Below are positions 24,166 to 36,121 of a stretch of DNA of 64,000 nucleotides, one piece after another. Location of the stretch: assembly GCA_024195265.1 (NCBI GenBank), contig JAJLRJ010000007.1:30427128-30491127 (forward strand). The letters are read 5' to 3'. The stretch is from Dendrophyllia cribrosa (lineage: Eukaryota; Cnidaria; Anthozoa; Scleractinia; Dendrophylliidae). The first letter of the stretch is position 1. Each line of letters begins with the position of its first letter. The notes under the pieces are model-generated. The model saw nothing but the letters and a program-made list of their open reading frames with translations. It made no database searches and had not been told where the DNA came from. Made by a program: the position numbers and the translations under genes.

Positions 24166-24894
24166 AAAAATTGTGTACTTCGTGACCATTTTCTGGCAAA
24201 AATTATTTTAATGGCCACTCTACATTTACGACAAGTTATTCTTGATGAACATAAACGGATTCAGTCACCAAAATTAAGTGCTTTATCTTAGTGTCGAAAA
24301 TATCCTGGCCCGATCGAGACGCTCTTGCATATCATATCAAACAACAGACAAGGATAGCTATTTATTAGTCAGATTATAAACTAGTTATGAATGAAATAAC
24401 GTTTCACCTTTATGGCTTATTGCCACACGCGCTCTGTCATTTGAATGTTTTTCGATATATAAGACTTGTCTTCTCGACATTTATTCGTCTGTTAGTACCT
24501 ACATTCATATTAGACTTTTATTTTTACATGTAGACGTTTCCGGCTGCAATCAGTTTACTTTTACTACATTAAAAGTGCCGTAGGGGAAATGTCTCGAATT
24601 AAACTTATTGAATTATTGGGATCCAGAAATGAATCTGTATAATCTGTATAATCTGCTTGGATGCGCAGAAAGAAAGCAATGGAACTAAAACTCACTGGAA
24701 ACGCTCTAAATTGTTCCAAAAACCACACAGGAGACAAGGAAACACATAAGCGAAGTAAGGTAGGCAATTTTTATTGAAATCTTGTTCGTATTTTTTAGCT
24801 CCTTGAATGGACCGTTTTTTCTCATACAAATCCTTATAATTTCACTCGTAACGGTTACTGTGACACATATAGCTTGGGCTTGATTGAAGTACAC
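24166..24894. repeat. Spacer repeat S (about 0.73 kb) between inverted satellite arms
   Basis: Begins AAAAATTGTGTACTTCGTGAC and ends with the inverse GAAGTACACAATTTTTAACG, so it has inverted ends. It recurs reversed at 41745-42608, forward at 54715-56200 (interrupted by a MITE), and as a remnant at 62407-62520. It contains ATAATCTGTATAATCTG short direct repeats. No convincing gene; short open frames are not conserved in reading quality. The class is unknown. Confidence 0.7.
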
Positions 24895-25095
24895 AATTTT
24901 TAACGGCCACAAACGTGCGTTTTGTGCACTTTTCATAGGAATCGCACTGTTTTCCCGATTTGGCGATGATTTGAGGCCAGTACGACGATTTTGCAATCTG
25001 GTGTGCGGAAAAGTGAGATTTTAACAAAACTTGTACCGCACGGCCCCAAACGTGCGTTTTGTACACTTTTCATAGAAATCGCACGCATTTTGGTT
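24895..25095 (-). repeat. sat137 fragment, inverted
   Basis: Reverse-oriented counterpart of 23985-24165. Together with the sat483 arms it forms a large imperfect palindrome centred on the spacer. Confidence 0.85.
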
Positions 25096-26581
25096 TAAGA
25101 TAAACGCCAGGACTGACACTGCTTGTCAAAGTAACAAAAGCAACGTTGATTTCAAACTAAACTGTAATCCACTTCAATCCTTGCAATCCTGCACTTTATC
25201 TCCAAACAATTCCTTTTGTTTTGCTCTATAGAATCATTTTATACAACTAAGTTGTATATTTTGTGACATTTGGCGATATAACGTGGAAAGAAGCGAAGGG
25301 AAATTTTACTATTTAGGCGGAACAGTGTCATCAGTATTCATTTATGAAATGAGTATACACAAAGTACGACGACTGATACCGAAGATACCCGAATTATTCA
25401 CGAGGACGCTGCGTTATGTTTCTGCATCAATAATCTGCATCTTAGGAGCGAACAAATGACTCATAAGTTATGACCAATAAACAACTTATTTCTCCATCTC
25501 ACAAACATTAACTAAGCAAATGCAACTAAGTGAAGAAGCTCAAAATTTACGGAGCGGTTATAACGCACACATTTGTTTTTTAGATAAACGCCACGATTGA
25601 CAGTGCTTCTCAAACAAAGAAAGGCAACGTTGATTTTAAACTACTTTGTAATCCACTTCAATCCTTGCAATCCTGCACTTTATCTCCAAACACTTCCTTT
25701 TGGTTTGAGCTATAGAATCTTTAGGTCTAACTAAGTTGTATATTTTGTGGCATTTGGCGATATAACGTGGAAATAAGCGAAGGGAAATTTTAATACTTAG
25801 GCGGAACAGTGTCATCAGTATTCATTTATGAAATGAGTATACACGAAGTACGACGACTGATACCGAAGATACCCGAAATATCCACGAACAGGCTCCGTAA
25901 TGTTTCTGCATCAATAATTGAACCTTAGGAGCCAACAAATGACTCAAAAGTTATGACCAATGAACAATTTATTTTTCAATCTCACAAACATTAACTAAGC
26001 AAATGCAATTAAGTGAAGAAGCTCAAAGTAGACGGAGCGATTATAACCCACGCATTTTGGTTTGAGATTAACGCCACGATTGACACTGCTTCTCAAACAA
26101 AGAAATGCAACGTTGATTTCAAATTAAACTGTAATCCACTTCAATCCTTGCAATCCTGCACTTTATCTCCAAACAATTAGTTTTGTTTTGCTCTATAGAA
26201 TCTTTTTATCCAACTAAGTTGTATATTTTCTGGCATTTGGCGATATAACGTGGAAATAAGCCAAGGGAAATTTTACTATTTTGGCGGAACAGTGTCATCA
26301 GTATTCATTTATGAAATGAGTATATACGAAGTGCGGCGACTGATACGGAAGATACCCGAGATATTCACGAAAAGGCTTCGTACTGTTTCTGCATCAATAA
26401 TTGCACCTTAGGAGCTAACAAATGACTCAAAAGTTATGACCAACGAACAATTTATTTCTCAATCTCACAAACTATAACTAAGCAAATGCAACTAAGTGAC
26501 GATGCTTAAGATAGACGGAGCGGTTACAACGCACGCATTTTGGTTTGAGATAAACGCTACGATTGACACTGCTTCTCAAAC
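25096..26581 (-). repeat. sat483 array, inverted
   Basis: About three monomers in reverse orientation, mirroring 22346-23984. No gene. A 0.67-kb repeat (R675) interrupts it at 26582. Confidence 0.9.
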
Positions 26582-27256
26582 TCAAGTATATTAAGGACTG
26601 GCTCTTCCCCTATTTCATCAAAAGAGTAAGGTGGGTGGTCTATCTTCAAAAGGAAACGTGTCATAAGTATGAGACTTGGCAACGGCATTTGACTTGTTAG
26701 GACAGTCCTTTTTGACGTTGATGTTTCCATGGCAACCTATCACGTGACCAATTGAGGTTTTACTTCCGGTTTGTTCCTTCAGTGCTCTTGCCGACAAGGA
26801 AAAATTGTGTTTCCTGCGAGTTTTAAGTGGCATTATTTCTACCCTTGTAAGGTACTTTCTAAAGGTAACTAGAAACTTGGTCCTCCTACGCGGCATGACT
26901 GTTTTCTGGTTATTCCATGAAAACAAAATCGTGACATTTCAATCGTCACGTGACCTGGTCACGCCTTCCAGTTTGTTTCGTGTATGACTTTGCGCACTTA
27001 AAAATATCCAAACGATATTTTGTCAATCAGAGTGGTTTAAGTTCTACTGCACTTAGCCTAAAGAAAAACATAGAAATTTGATACCTTAATCAGTTGTGTG
27101 ACTTTTTTCGTGACAACTACTTATCAAAATTAATCTGTGTATCAAGTTTAAGCCTTTGGCCAAGTTTCATATCAATATGTTCCACACTTTATGAGATAGA
27201 CCACCCCCCTTAGTTTTTAAATGTACCGTAACTGACCCAGGTCTTTTAAATATACC
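26582..27256 (-). mobile_element. R675 repeat, full-length copy a
   Basis: About 675 bp with weak inverted ends (CTCAAGTATATTAAGGACTGG against CTCAGGTATATTTAAAAGACC) inserted into the satellite word TCTCAAACAAAGAA. It carries a frame of about 102 codons (26618-26926, minus; MPRRRTKFLVTFRKYLTRVE...) that stays open in copies b, c and d. It is probably a non-autonomous DNA transposon or a relic. No transposase motif was recognised. Confidence 0.65.
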
Positions 27257-27799
27257 TGAGAACAAAGAAAGGCAACGTTGATTTTAAACTAAACTGTAAT
27301 CCACTTCAATCCTTGCAATCCTGCACTTTATCTTCAAACAATTCCTTTTGTTTTGCTGTATAGATTCTTTTAATCCATCTTTGTTGTATATTTTGTGGCA
27401 TTTGGCGACATAACGTGAAAATAGGCGAAGGGAAATTTTACTATTTTGGTGGAACAGTGTCATCAGTATTCATTTATGAAATTAGTATATACGAAGTGCG
27501 ACGACTGATACCGAAGATACCCGAAATATTCACGAAGAGGGTGCGTAATGTTTCTGCGTCAATAATTGCACCTTAGGAGCAAACAAATGACTCAAAAGTT
27601 ATGACTAATAAACAATTTATTTCTCCATCTCACAAACATTAACTAAGCAAATGCAACTAAGTAAAAAAGCTCAAAATAGACGGAGCGCTTATAACGGATA
27701 CATTTTGGTTTGAGACAAAGGCCACGATTGACTCTGTCTTCTCAAATAAAGAAAGGCAACGTTGATTTCAAACTAAACTGTAATCCACTTCAATCCTTG
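27257..27799 (-). repeat. sat483 monomer, inverted
   Basis: The satellite resumes after R675 and ends inside a monomer at the word CTTGCAAAATC, where it fuses to the Penelope GIY-YIG region. Confidence 0.88.
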
Positions 27800-29204
27800 C
27801 AAAATCTGTCGCCGAGCCTACGTCCAGTTTCGCCGATGTAACACAGAGTACATGTACGACAGGTAATGATGTAGACGAGGTTACTGGTCGTACATGTGAA
27901 CTTCTCTCCAATTGTCAGCGGTCCACCAGGAGTGTTGATCATGGCCGCTGAATTGGTGTAGGCGCAGGCGTTGCAACGTGGACGGCGACAGGGAAAGGTT
28001 CCATTAGAGTCAACCCCCGTATTGAAGTTGGACTGAAGATTGCTGTGGACCAAGGAGTCTTTCAAATTGGAGTCTCAGGATCAGATTTGAGGATTTCAAA
28101 GTTTTTCGTAAGGATGTTCTTGACACAGCTGTTGGTAGGATTATAAGTAAGTGTCAGCGGGATGACTTCTTTGTTGGTGTTTGCATCGTCAGATGGTCGC
28201 ATTGCTGCTTCTCGGGAGATGGTGCTGACGCGTTGGAGGGTTCGATCTACGACTGTTGGAGGATAGTTGCGGTGCAGGAAGAAAGATGCCATTTCCTTGC
28301 TTTTGCTGATGAAATCGTTCTCATCACTCATCTCATCCGTTTAAGGCGGAGAAATTGGCTGTATGGAATGGAGTCTTTACAACGGACCGGGTGTGAAGAT
28401 GAGTATGTGAGATACGAGAGAGAGTCGGTTTCTTTGTAGTGTATGGACGTTGCTAATCCTCGAGCAGTTGGTTTAAGGAAGAGGTCTTAAAAAAGCCGTT
28501 GGTCGTCAGAGATGGACCAAGTGAACTTAAAGCTCGGGTGGAAGTTGTTGACAAAATTGGCAAAGTTGTCAAGTTCTCTTTCTCTACAGGAAGCTGTTCC
28601 CACTATGTCGTCGATGTTTCGCTTGTAGAGGTCAGGTTTGGTTCCTGGATATTGTAAGAAAATTTGTTCCTCGATGTGACCGACGAACAGACAGGCGTAG
28701 TTAGGACCAAATTTGCTTCCCATAGCGACACCACCCGTTTGTTGGTAGTAACCGCCGTTGAAGGTGAAGCTGTTAAGTGTGAGGACCAATTCAGCAAGAC
28801 GTACTAAGGTCTGTGTAGGTGGTTCTAGGACCGACCGCTTGTTTAAAGAATGTTGTAAAGCTTAAAGGCCATCGTTGTTGGGTATCACTGTATACAGTGA
28901 CTTGATGTCCATTGTGAAAACAAAGCGATTAGAATTTGAGCTGGAATAGCGAAAGGATTGTGCAATGTCTAGCATATGATTAGTGTCCTTGACGTAGCTA
29001 GGTAAACCATGAACCAAAGGAGAAGTGATCTTGTCGAGATAAGTAGCTAAGAGCTCAGTGGGGCAGTTTACAAGCGGATACAATGGGCCTCCCGGGGTTC
29101 CCTGGCTTGTGGATTTTTGGGAGAAGGTAGAACTTGGAAGTGCGAGGGTGATCCACGATTAGATTGGTAGCTGTGGCTGGGAGCTCTCCCTTAGTGAAGA
29201 ATAA
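27800..29204 (-). pseudogene. Penelope-like element copy 2, RT/GIY-YIG half
   Basis: Read leftwards. RT palm words (VFTMDIKSLYT, GGVAMGSKFGP) are present; the catalytic box reads NIDD instead of YIDD (KRNIDDIVG). The shared TAA follows NNDGL, the shared TGA follows ETPI, and there is a frameshift near 28490. The endonuclease is cut off after GETGRRLGDRF by the sat483 junction, so the 3' ribozyme region is missing. The same cut occurs in copy 5. Confidence 0.87.
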
Positions 29205-30607
29205 TTCTTAGTGATTGCGTTCTGGACAACCGATATGACTCTGTTGTAAACGTTTCCGACGACCTACGGCAACAGTGTTTATGGCTAGCAGACAAAACGT
29301 TTGCGAAGACGCGTTACTCATTACATGTTGGTTTCATTAGCAGTTGCCTCCGACGAAGATTGATCCCGAATGGATTTCTTTTAAACTTCCACGCGTCGGA
29401 CCTCTACAAACAAAATAAATCTACCAACTACAAAAGGCAAGTGTCTCATATTCTTAACGTTGCTTCTCGTAGGCTCATGGTAAACATCCGTAGGACCATG
29501 CAGCAACGGTGTCAGACTCTCACGACGGAGATTAGAAACATTCGCAATGACTTAAAAACTGTTTGCGACAGTGACACTTACCGCCAAATTAGTAAGACTG
29601 TACACGAACTTAACTCTGAATTATTCAAGTTTCTTTCCACTACTAAAGAAAACAAACTTTGCAAACTAGCAAACTCGACAATGCCCGTCAGTAAGATCTC
29701 TGACGGCCATAAGAACAAAATCGTGGTTACGATTCCGGAAAACCTCCATCTTGACGAGAGTGAGAGATCCATTCTCAGCAAGGGTCTCTCTTTCGTGCCA
29801 ACGCGACCTTATAGTGATGAATTTACAACAAAAACAGATTGCGAGAGATTTTATCGCCGTCTTCGCTTGAAAACTCACTTTAGTCAAGAAGATGCCACCA
29901 GTGTCGATCAGACCCAACAATCTGACCAGACTGACGACATTTTCAAAACTCTAAAACCTACATCTTCAACATGGACCCCACTACCGGGAAAATGTGCTGC
30001 TTTGGACTACTATATCACTAAATGTCGCAAAGAAGTCAATAAGGTCAATTTAAAACCGACACCTTCAACATGGACCCCACCCCCGGGAAAATGTGCTGCT
30101 TTGGACTTACTATATCACTAAATGTCGCAAAGAAGTCAATAAGGTCAATTTCAAGCAACGCAACACAGCAATGAACTTATCACGTGATGAACTGACCGCC
30201 CTCGTCTCGTTAAAACAACGAACCGAGATCGTCATTAAATCAGCCGACAAGGCTGGTGCTGTTGTGGTTTGGGAGCGTTCTCTTTATATTAAAGAGGCTG
30301 AACGTCAACTCTCTGACAACAACTTCATGATCATGATCTTACAATGGAACATCACAACAAGGTCATTTCGGTTGTCCAGAACGCAATCACTAAGGAAGAG
30401 CTCCCAGCCACAGCTACCAATCTAATCGCGGATCACCCTCGCACTTCTAAGTTCTACCTTCTCCCAAAAATCCACAAGCCAGGGAACCCCGGGAGGCCCA
30501 TTGTATCCGCTTGTAACTGCCCCACTGAGCTCTTAGCTACTTATCTCGACAAGATCACTTCTCCTTTGGTTCATGGTTTACCTAGCTACGTTAATGACAC
30601 TAATCAG
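29205..30607 (+). pseudogene. Penelope-like element copy 2, N-terminal half
   Basis: Read rightwards from the head-to-head centre near 29204. It is open from the segment before MIPNGFLLNF (29360) to about 30105, where an extra T shifts the frame inside the second copy of the 32-codon duplication. A further small deletion lies near 30325, and the sequence ends at YVNDTNQ where sat137 begins. Confidence 0.85.
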
Positions 30608-31062
30608 ATTTGGCGATGATTTGAAGTCAGTACGACGAGTGCGGAAAAGTCAGATTTTACTAAAACTTGCTCCGCACGGCCCCAAACGTTCGTTTAGCTC
30701 ACTTTTCATAGAAATCGCACTGTTTTTGAAATTTGGCGATGATTTGAGGCCAGTAGGACGATTTTGAGATCTGGTGTGCGAAAAAGTGAGATTTTGCCAA
30801 AACTTGCTCCATACGGCGCCAAACGTACGTTTTGTGCACTTTTCATAAAAATCGCACTGCTTTTGAGATTTGGCGATGATTTGAGGACAGTACGACGATT
30901 TTGAGATCTGGTGTGCGGAAAAGTGCGATTTTGCCAAAACTTGCTCCGTACGGCGCCAAACGTGCGTTTTGTGCACTTTTCATAGAAAGCGCATTTTCTT
31001 TTTCAGATTTGGCGATAATTTTAGGCCAGTACGACGATTTTGAGATCGGGTGTGCGGAAAAA
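30608..31062 (-). repeat. sat137 array, inverted orientation
   Basis: About 3.3 monomers in reverse orientation. At about 31062 orientation flips within GTGTGCGGAAAAACGCACG, an inversion breakpoint inside the array. Confidence 0.88.
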
Positions 31063-34000
31063 CGCACGTTTGGGGCCGTGGGGAGAAAGTTTTGGCAAAA
31101 TCTCCCTTTCCGTACACCAGATCTCAAAATCGTCTTACTGGCCTCAAATCATCGCCAAATTTCAAAAACAGTGCGATTTCTATGAAAAGTGCACAAAACG
31201 AACGTTTCGGGCCGTGCAGAGCAAGTTTTGGCAAAATCTAACTTTTCCTCACACCAGATCTCAAAATCGTCGTACTGGCCTCAAATCATCGCCAAATCTG
31301 AAAAACGGTGCGATTTCTATGAAAAGTGCACAAAACGCACGTTTGGGGCCGTGCAGAGCAAGTTTTGCCAAAATCTCACTTTTCGGCACACCCGATCTCA
31401 AAATCGTTGTACTGGCCTCAAATCATCGCGAAATCTGAAAAATAGTGCGATATCTATCAAAAGTGCACAAAACGCACGTTGGGGGTTGTGCAAAGCAAGT
31501 TTTGGCAAAATCTCACTTTTCCTCACACCAGATCTCAAAATCGTCGTACTGGCGTCAAATCATCGCCAAATCTGAAAAACAGTGCGATTTGTATGAAAAG
31601 TGCACAAAACTCACGTTTGGGGCCGTGCGGAGCAAGTTTTGGCAAAATCTCACTTTTCGGCACACCCGATCTCAAAATCGTCGTACTTGCTTCAAATCGT
31701 CGCTAAATCTGAAAAACAGTGCGATTTCTATGAAAAGTACACAAAGCGCACGTTTGAGGCCGTGCGGAGCAAGTTTCGGCAAAATCTCACTTTTCCGCAC
31801 ACCAGATCTCAATATCGTCGTACTGGCCTGAAATCATCGCAAAATCTCAAAAACAGTGCGATTTCTATGAAAAGTGCACAAAACGCACGTTTGGGGCCGT
31901 GCGGAGCAAGTTTTGGCAAAATCTCACTTTTCCTCACACCCGATCTCAAAATCGTCGTACTGGCCTCAAATCGTCGCCAAATCTGAAAAACGCTGCGTTT
32001 CTATGAAAAGTGCACAAAACGCACGTTTCGGGCCGTGGGGAGCAAGTTTGGGCAAAATCTCACCTTTCCGCACAGCCGATCTCAAAATCGTCGTACTGGC
32101 CTCAAATCGTCGCCAAATCTGAAAAACAGTGCGCTTTCTATGAAAAGTGCACAAAACGCACGTTCGGGGCCGTGCGGAGCAAGTTTTGGCAAAATCTCAC
32201 TTTTCCTCACACCAGATCTTAAAATCGTCGTACTGGCCTCAAATCATCGCCAAATCTGAAAAACAGTGCGATTTCTATGAAAAGTGCACAAAACACACGT
32301 TTGGGGCCGTGCTGAGCAAGTTTTGGCAAAATCTCAGATTTCCTCACACCAGATCTCAAAATCGTCGTACTGGCCTCAAATCGTCGCCAAATCTGAAAAA
32401 CAGTGCGATTTCTATGAAAAGTGCACAAAACGCACGTTTGGGGCCGTGCGGAGCAAGTTTCGGCAAAATCTCACTTTTCCGCACACCAGATCGCAAAGTC
32501 GTCGTACTGGCCTCAAATCATAGCCAAATATGAAAAACAGTGCGATTTCTATGAAAAGTACACAAAGCGCACGTTTGGGGCCGTGCGGAGCAAGTTTTGG
32601 TAAAATCTCACTTTTCCGCACAGCCGATCTCAAAATCCTCGTACTGGCCTCAAATCATCGCCAAATCTGAAAAACAGTGCAATTTCTATGAAAAGTGCAC
32701 AAAACGCACGTTTGGGGCCGTGCAAAGCAAGTTTTGGCAAAATCTCACTTTTCCGCACAGCCGATCTCAAAATCCTCGTACTGGCCTCAAATCATCGCCA
32801 AATCTGAAAAACAGTGCAATTTCTATGAAAAGTGCACAAAACGCACGTTTGGGGCCGTGCGGAGCAAGTTTTGGCAAAATCTCACTTTTCCGCACACCAG
32901 ATCTCAAAATCGTCGTACTGGCCTCAAATCATCGCCAAATCTGAAAAACTGTGCGATTTCTATGAAAAGCGAACAAAACGCACGTTTGAGACCGTGCGGA
33001 GCAAGTTTCGGCAAAATCTCACTTTTCCTCACACCAGATCTCAAAATCGTCGTACTGGCCTCAAATCATCGCCAAATCTGATAAACGGTGCGATTTCTAT
33101 GAAAAGTGCACAAAACGCACGTTTGAGACCGTGCGGAGCAAGTTTCGGCAAAATCTCACTTTTCCTCACACCAGATCTCAAAATCGTCGTACTGGCCTCA
33201 AATCATCGCCAAATCTGATAAACGGTGCGATTTCTATGAAAAGTGCACAAAACGCACGTTTGGGGCGTGCGGAGCAAGTTTTGCCAAAATCTCACTTTTC
33301 GGCACACCCGATCTCAAAATCGTTGTACTGGCCTCAAATCATCGCCAAATCTGATAAACGGTGCGATTTCTATGAAAAGTGCACAAAACGCACGTTTGGG
33401 GCCGTGCGGAGCAAGTTTTGGCAAAATGTCACTTTTCGGCACACCAGATCTCAAAATCGTCGTACTGGCCTCAAATCATCGCCAAATCTGAAAAACGGTG
33501 CGATTTCTATGAAAAGTGCACAAAACGCACGTTTGGGGCCGTGCGGAGCAAGTTTTGGCAAAATCTCACTTTTCCGCACACCCAATCTCAAAATCGTCGT
33601 ACCGGCCTCAAATCATCGCCAAATCTGAAAAACGGTGCGATTTCTATGAAAAGTGCACAAAGCGCACGTTTGGGGCCGTGCGGAGCAAGTTTTGGCAAAA
33701 TCTCACTTTTCCGCACAGCCGATCTCAAAATCCTCGTACTGGCCTCAAATCATCGCCAAATCTGAAAAACAGTGCAATTTCTATGAAAAGTGCACAAAAC
33801 GCACGTTTGGGGCCGTGCGGAGCAAGTTTTGCTAAAATCTCACTTTTCGGCACACCCGATCTCAAAATCGTTGTACTGGCCTCAAATCATCGCCAAATCT
33901 GAAAAACAGTGCGATTTGTATGAAAAGTGCACAAAACGAACGTTTGGGGCCGTGCGGAGCAACTTTTGGCAAAATCTCACTTTTCGGCACACCCGATCTC

Positions 34001-34711
34001 AAAATCGTCGTACTGGCCTCAAATCATCGCCAAATATGAAAAACAGTGCGATTTCTATGAAAAGTACACAAAGCGCACGTTTGGGGCCGTGCGGAGCAAG
34101 TTTTGGCAAAATCTCACTTTTCCGCACAGCCGATCTCAAAATCCTCGTACTGGCCTCAAATCATCGCCAAATCTGAAAAACAGTGCAATTTCTATGAAAA
34201 GTGCACAAAACGCACGTTTGGGGCCGTGCGGAGCAAGTTTTGGCAAAATCTCACTTTTCCGCACACCAGATCTCAAAATCGTCGTACTTGGCCTCAAATC
34301 TTCGCGAAATCTGAAAAACAGTGCCATATCTATGAAAAGTGCACAAAACGCACGTTTAGGGCCGTGTGGAGAAAATTTTGGCAAAATCTCACTTTTCCGC
34401 ACCCCAGATCTCAAAATCGTCGTACTGGCCTCAAATCATCGCCAAATCTGAAAAACAGTGCGCTTTCTATGAAAAGTGCACAAACGCATGTTTGGCGCCG
34501 TACGGAGAAAGTTTTGGCAAAATCTCACTTTTCCGCACACCAGATCTCAAAATCGTCGTACTGTCCTCAAATTATCGCCAAATTTCAAAAACAGTGCGAT
34601 TTCTATGAAAAGTGAGCAAAACGAACGTTTGGGGCCGTGCGGAGCAAGTTTTAGCAAAATCTCACTTTTCCGCACTCGTCGTACTGACTTCAAATCATCG
34701 CCAAATCTGAT
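31063..34711 (+). repeat. sat137 array, main block (about 26 monomers)
   Basis: Regular 137-bp spacing; for example the word GTGCACAAAACGCACGTTTG recurs near 33379, 33516, 33653 and 33790. Variants alternate (CACACCAGATC, CACACCCGATC, CACAGCCGATC), and some blocks of two monomers are nearly identical, suggesting higher-order copying. Open frames of about 128 codons are a by-product of rare stop codons in the monomer. Confidence 0.95.
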
Positions 34712-36121
34712 TAGTGTCATTAACGTAACAAGGTAAACCATGAACCAAAGGAGAAGTGATCTTGTCGAGATAAGTAGCTACGAGCTAAGTGCGGCAGTTA
34801 CAAGCGGATACAATGGGCCTCCCGGGGTTCCCTGGCTTGTGCATTTTTGGGATAAGGTAGAACTTAGAAGTGCGAGGGTAATCCGCGATTAGATTGGTAG
34901 CTGTGGCTGGTAGCTCTTCCTTAGTGATTGCGTTCTGGACAACCGAAATGACCTTGTTATGATGTTCCATTGTAAGATCATGATCCACCCGCTGATAGAA
35001 GTTGTTGTCAGAGAGTTGACGTTCAGCCTCTTTAATATAAAGAGAACGCTCCCAAACCACAACAGCACCAGCCTTGTCGGCTGATTTAATGACGATCTCG
35101 GTTCGTTGTTTTAACGAGACGAGGGCGGTCAGTTCATCACGTGATAAGTTCATTGCTGTGTTGCGTTGCTTGAAATTGACCTTATTGACTTCTTTGCGAC
35201 ATTTAGTGATATAGTAGTCCATAGCAGCACATTTTCCCGGGGGTGGGGTCCATGTTGAAGATGTCGGTTTTAAATTGACCTTATTGACTTCTTTGCGACA
35301 TTTAGTGATATAGTAGTCCAAAGCAGCACATTTTCCCGGTAGTGGGGTCCATGTTGAAGATGTAGGTTTTAGAGTTTTGAAAATGTCGTCAGTCTGGTCA
35401 GATTGTTGGTTCTGATCGACACTGGTGACATCTTCTTGACTAAAGTGAGTTTTCAAGCGAAGACGGCGATAAAATCTCTCGCAATCTGTTTTTGTTGTAA
35501 ATTCATCACTATAAGGTCGCGTTGGCACGAAAGAGAGACCCTTGCTGAGAATGGATCTCTCACTCTCGTCAAGATGGAGATTTTCCGGAATCGTAACCAC
35601 GATTTTGTTCTTATTGCCGTCAGAGATCTTACTGACGGGCATTGTCGAGTTTGCTAGTTTGCAAAGTTTGTTTTCTTTAGTAGTGGAAAGAAACGTGAAT
35701 AATTCAGAGTTAAGTTCGTGTACAGTCTTACTAATTTGGCGGTAAGTGTCATTGTCGCAAACAGTTTTTAAGTCATTGCGAATGTTTCTAATCTCCGTCA
35801 TGAGAGTCTGACACCGTTGCTGCATGGTCCTAACGGAAGTTACCATGAGCCTACGAGAAGCAACGTTAAGAATATGAGACACTTGCCTTTTGTAGTTGGT
35901 AGATTTATTTTGTTTGTTGAGGTCCGACGCGTGGAAGTTTAAAAGAAATCCATTCGGGATCAATCTTCGTCGGAGGCAACTGCTAATGAAACCAACATGT
36001 AATGAGTAACGCGTCTTCGCAAACGTTTTGTCTGCTAGCCATCAACACTGTTGCCGTAGGTCGTCGGAAACGTTTACAACAGAGTCATATCGGTTGTCCA
36101 GAACGCAATCACTAAGAATTA
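34712..36121 (-). pseudogene. Penelope-like element copy 3, N-terminal half (longest intact frame)
   Basis: Read leftwards, open for at least 392 codons from MIPNGFLLNF (35963) to about 34785, including the duplicated 32-codon block, the IKSADKAGAVVVW motif, LSDNNFYQRVDHDLTMEHHN and LIADYPRTSKFYLIPKMHKP. This is the best reference for the lesions in the other copies. It still lacks the palm domain, which lies head-to-head on the other strand. Confidence 0.88.

Noticed and set aside
31063..34711. Regular repeats as a possible CRISPR array
   Set aside because: The repeat is continuous 137-bp satellite with no unique spacers, in eukaryotic DNA.
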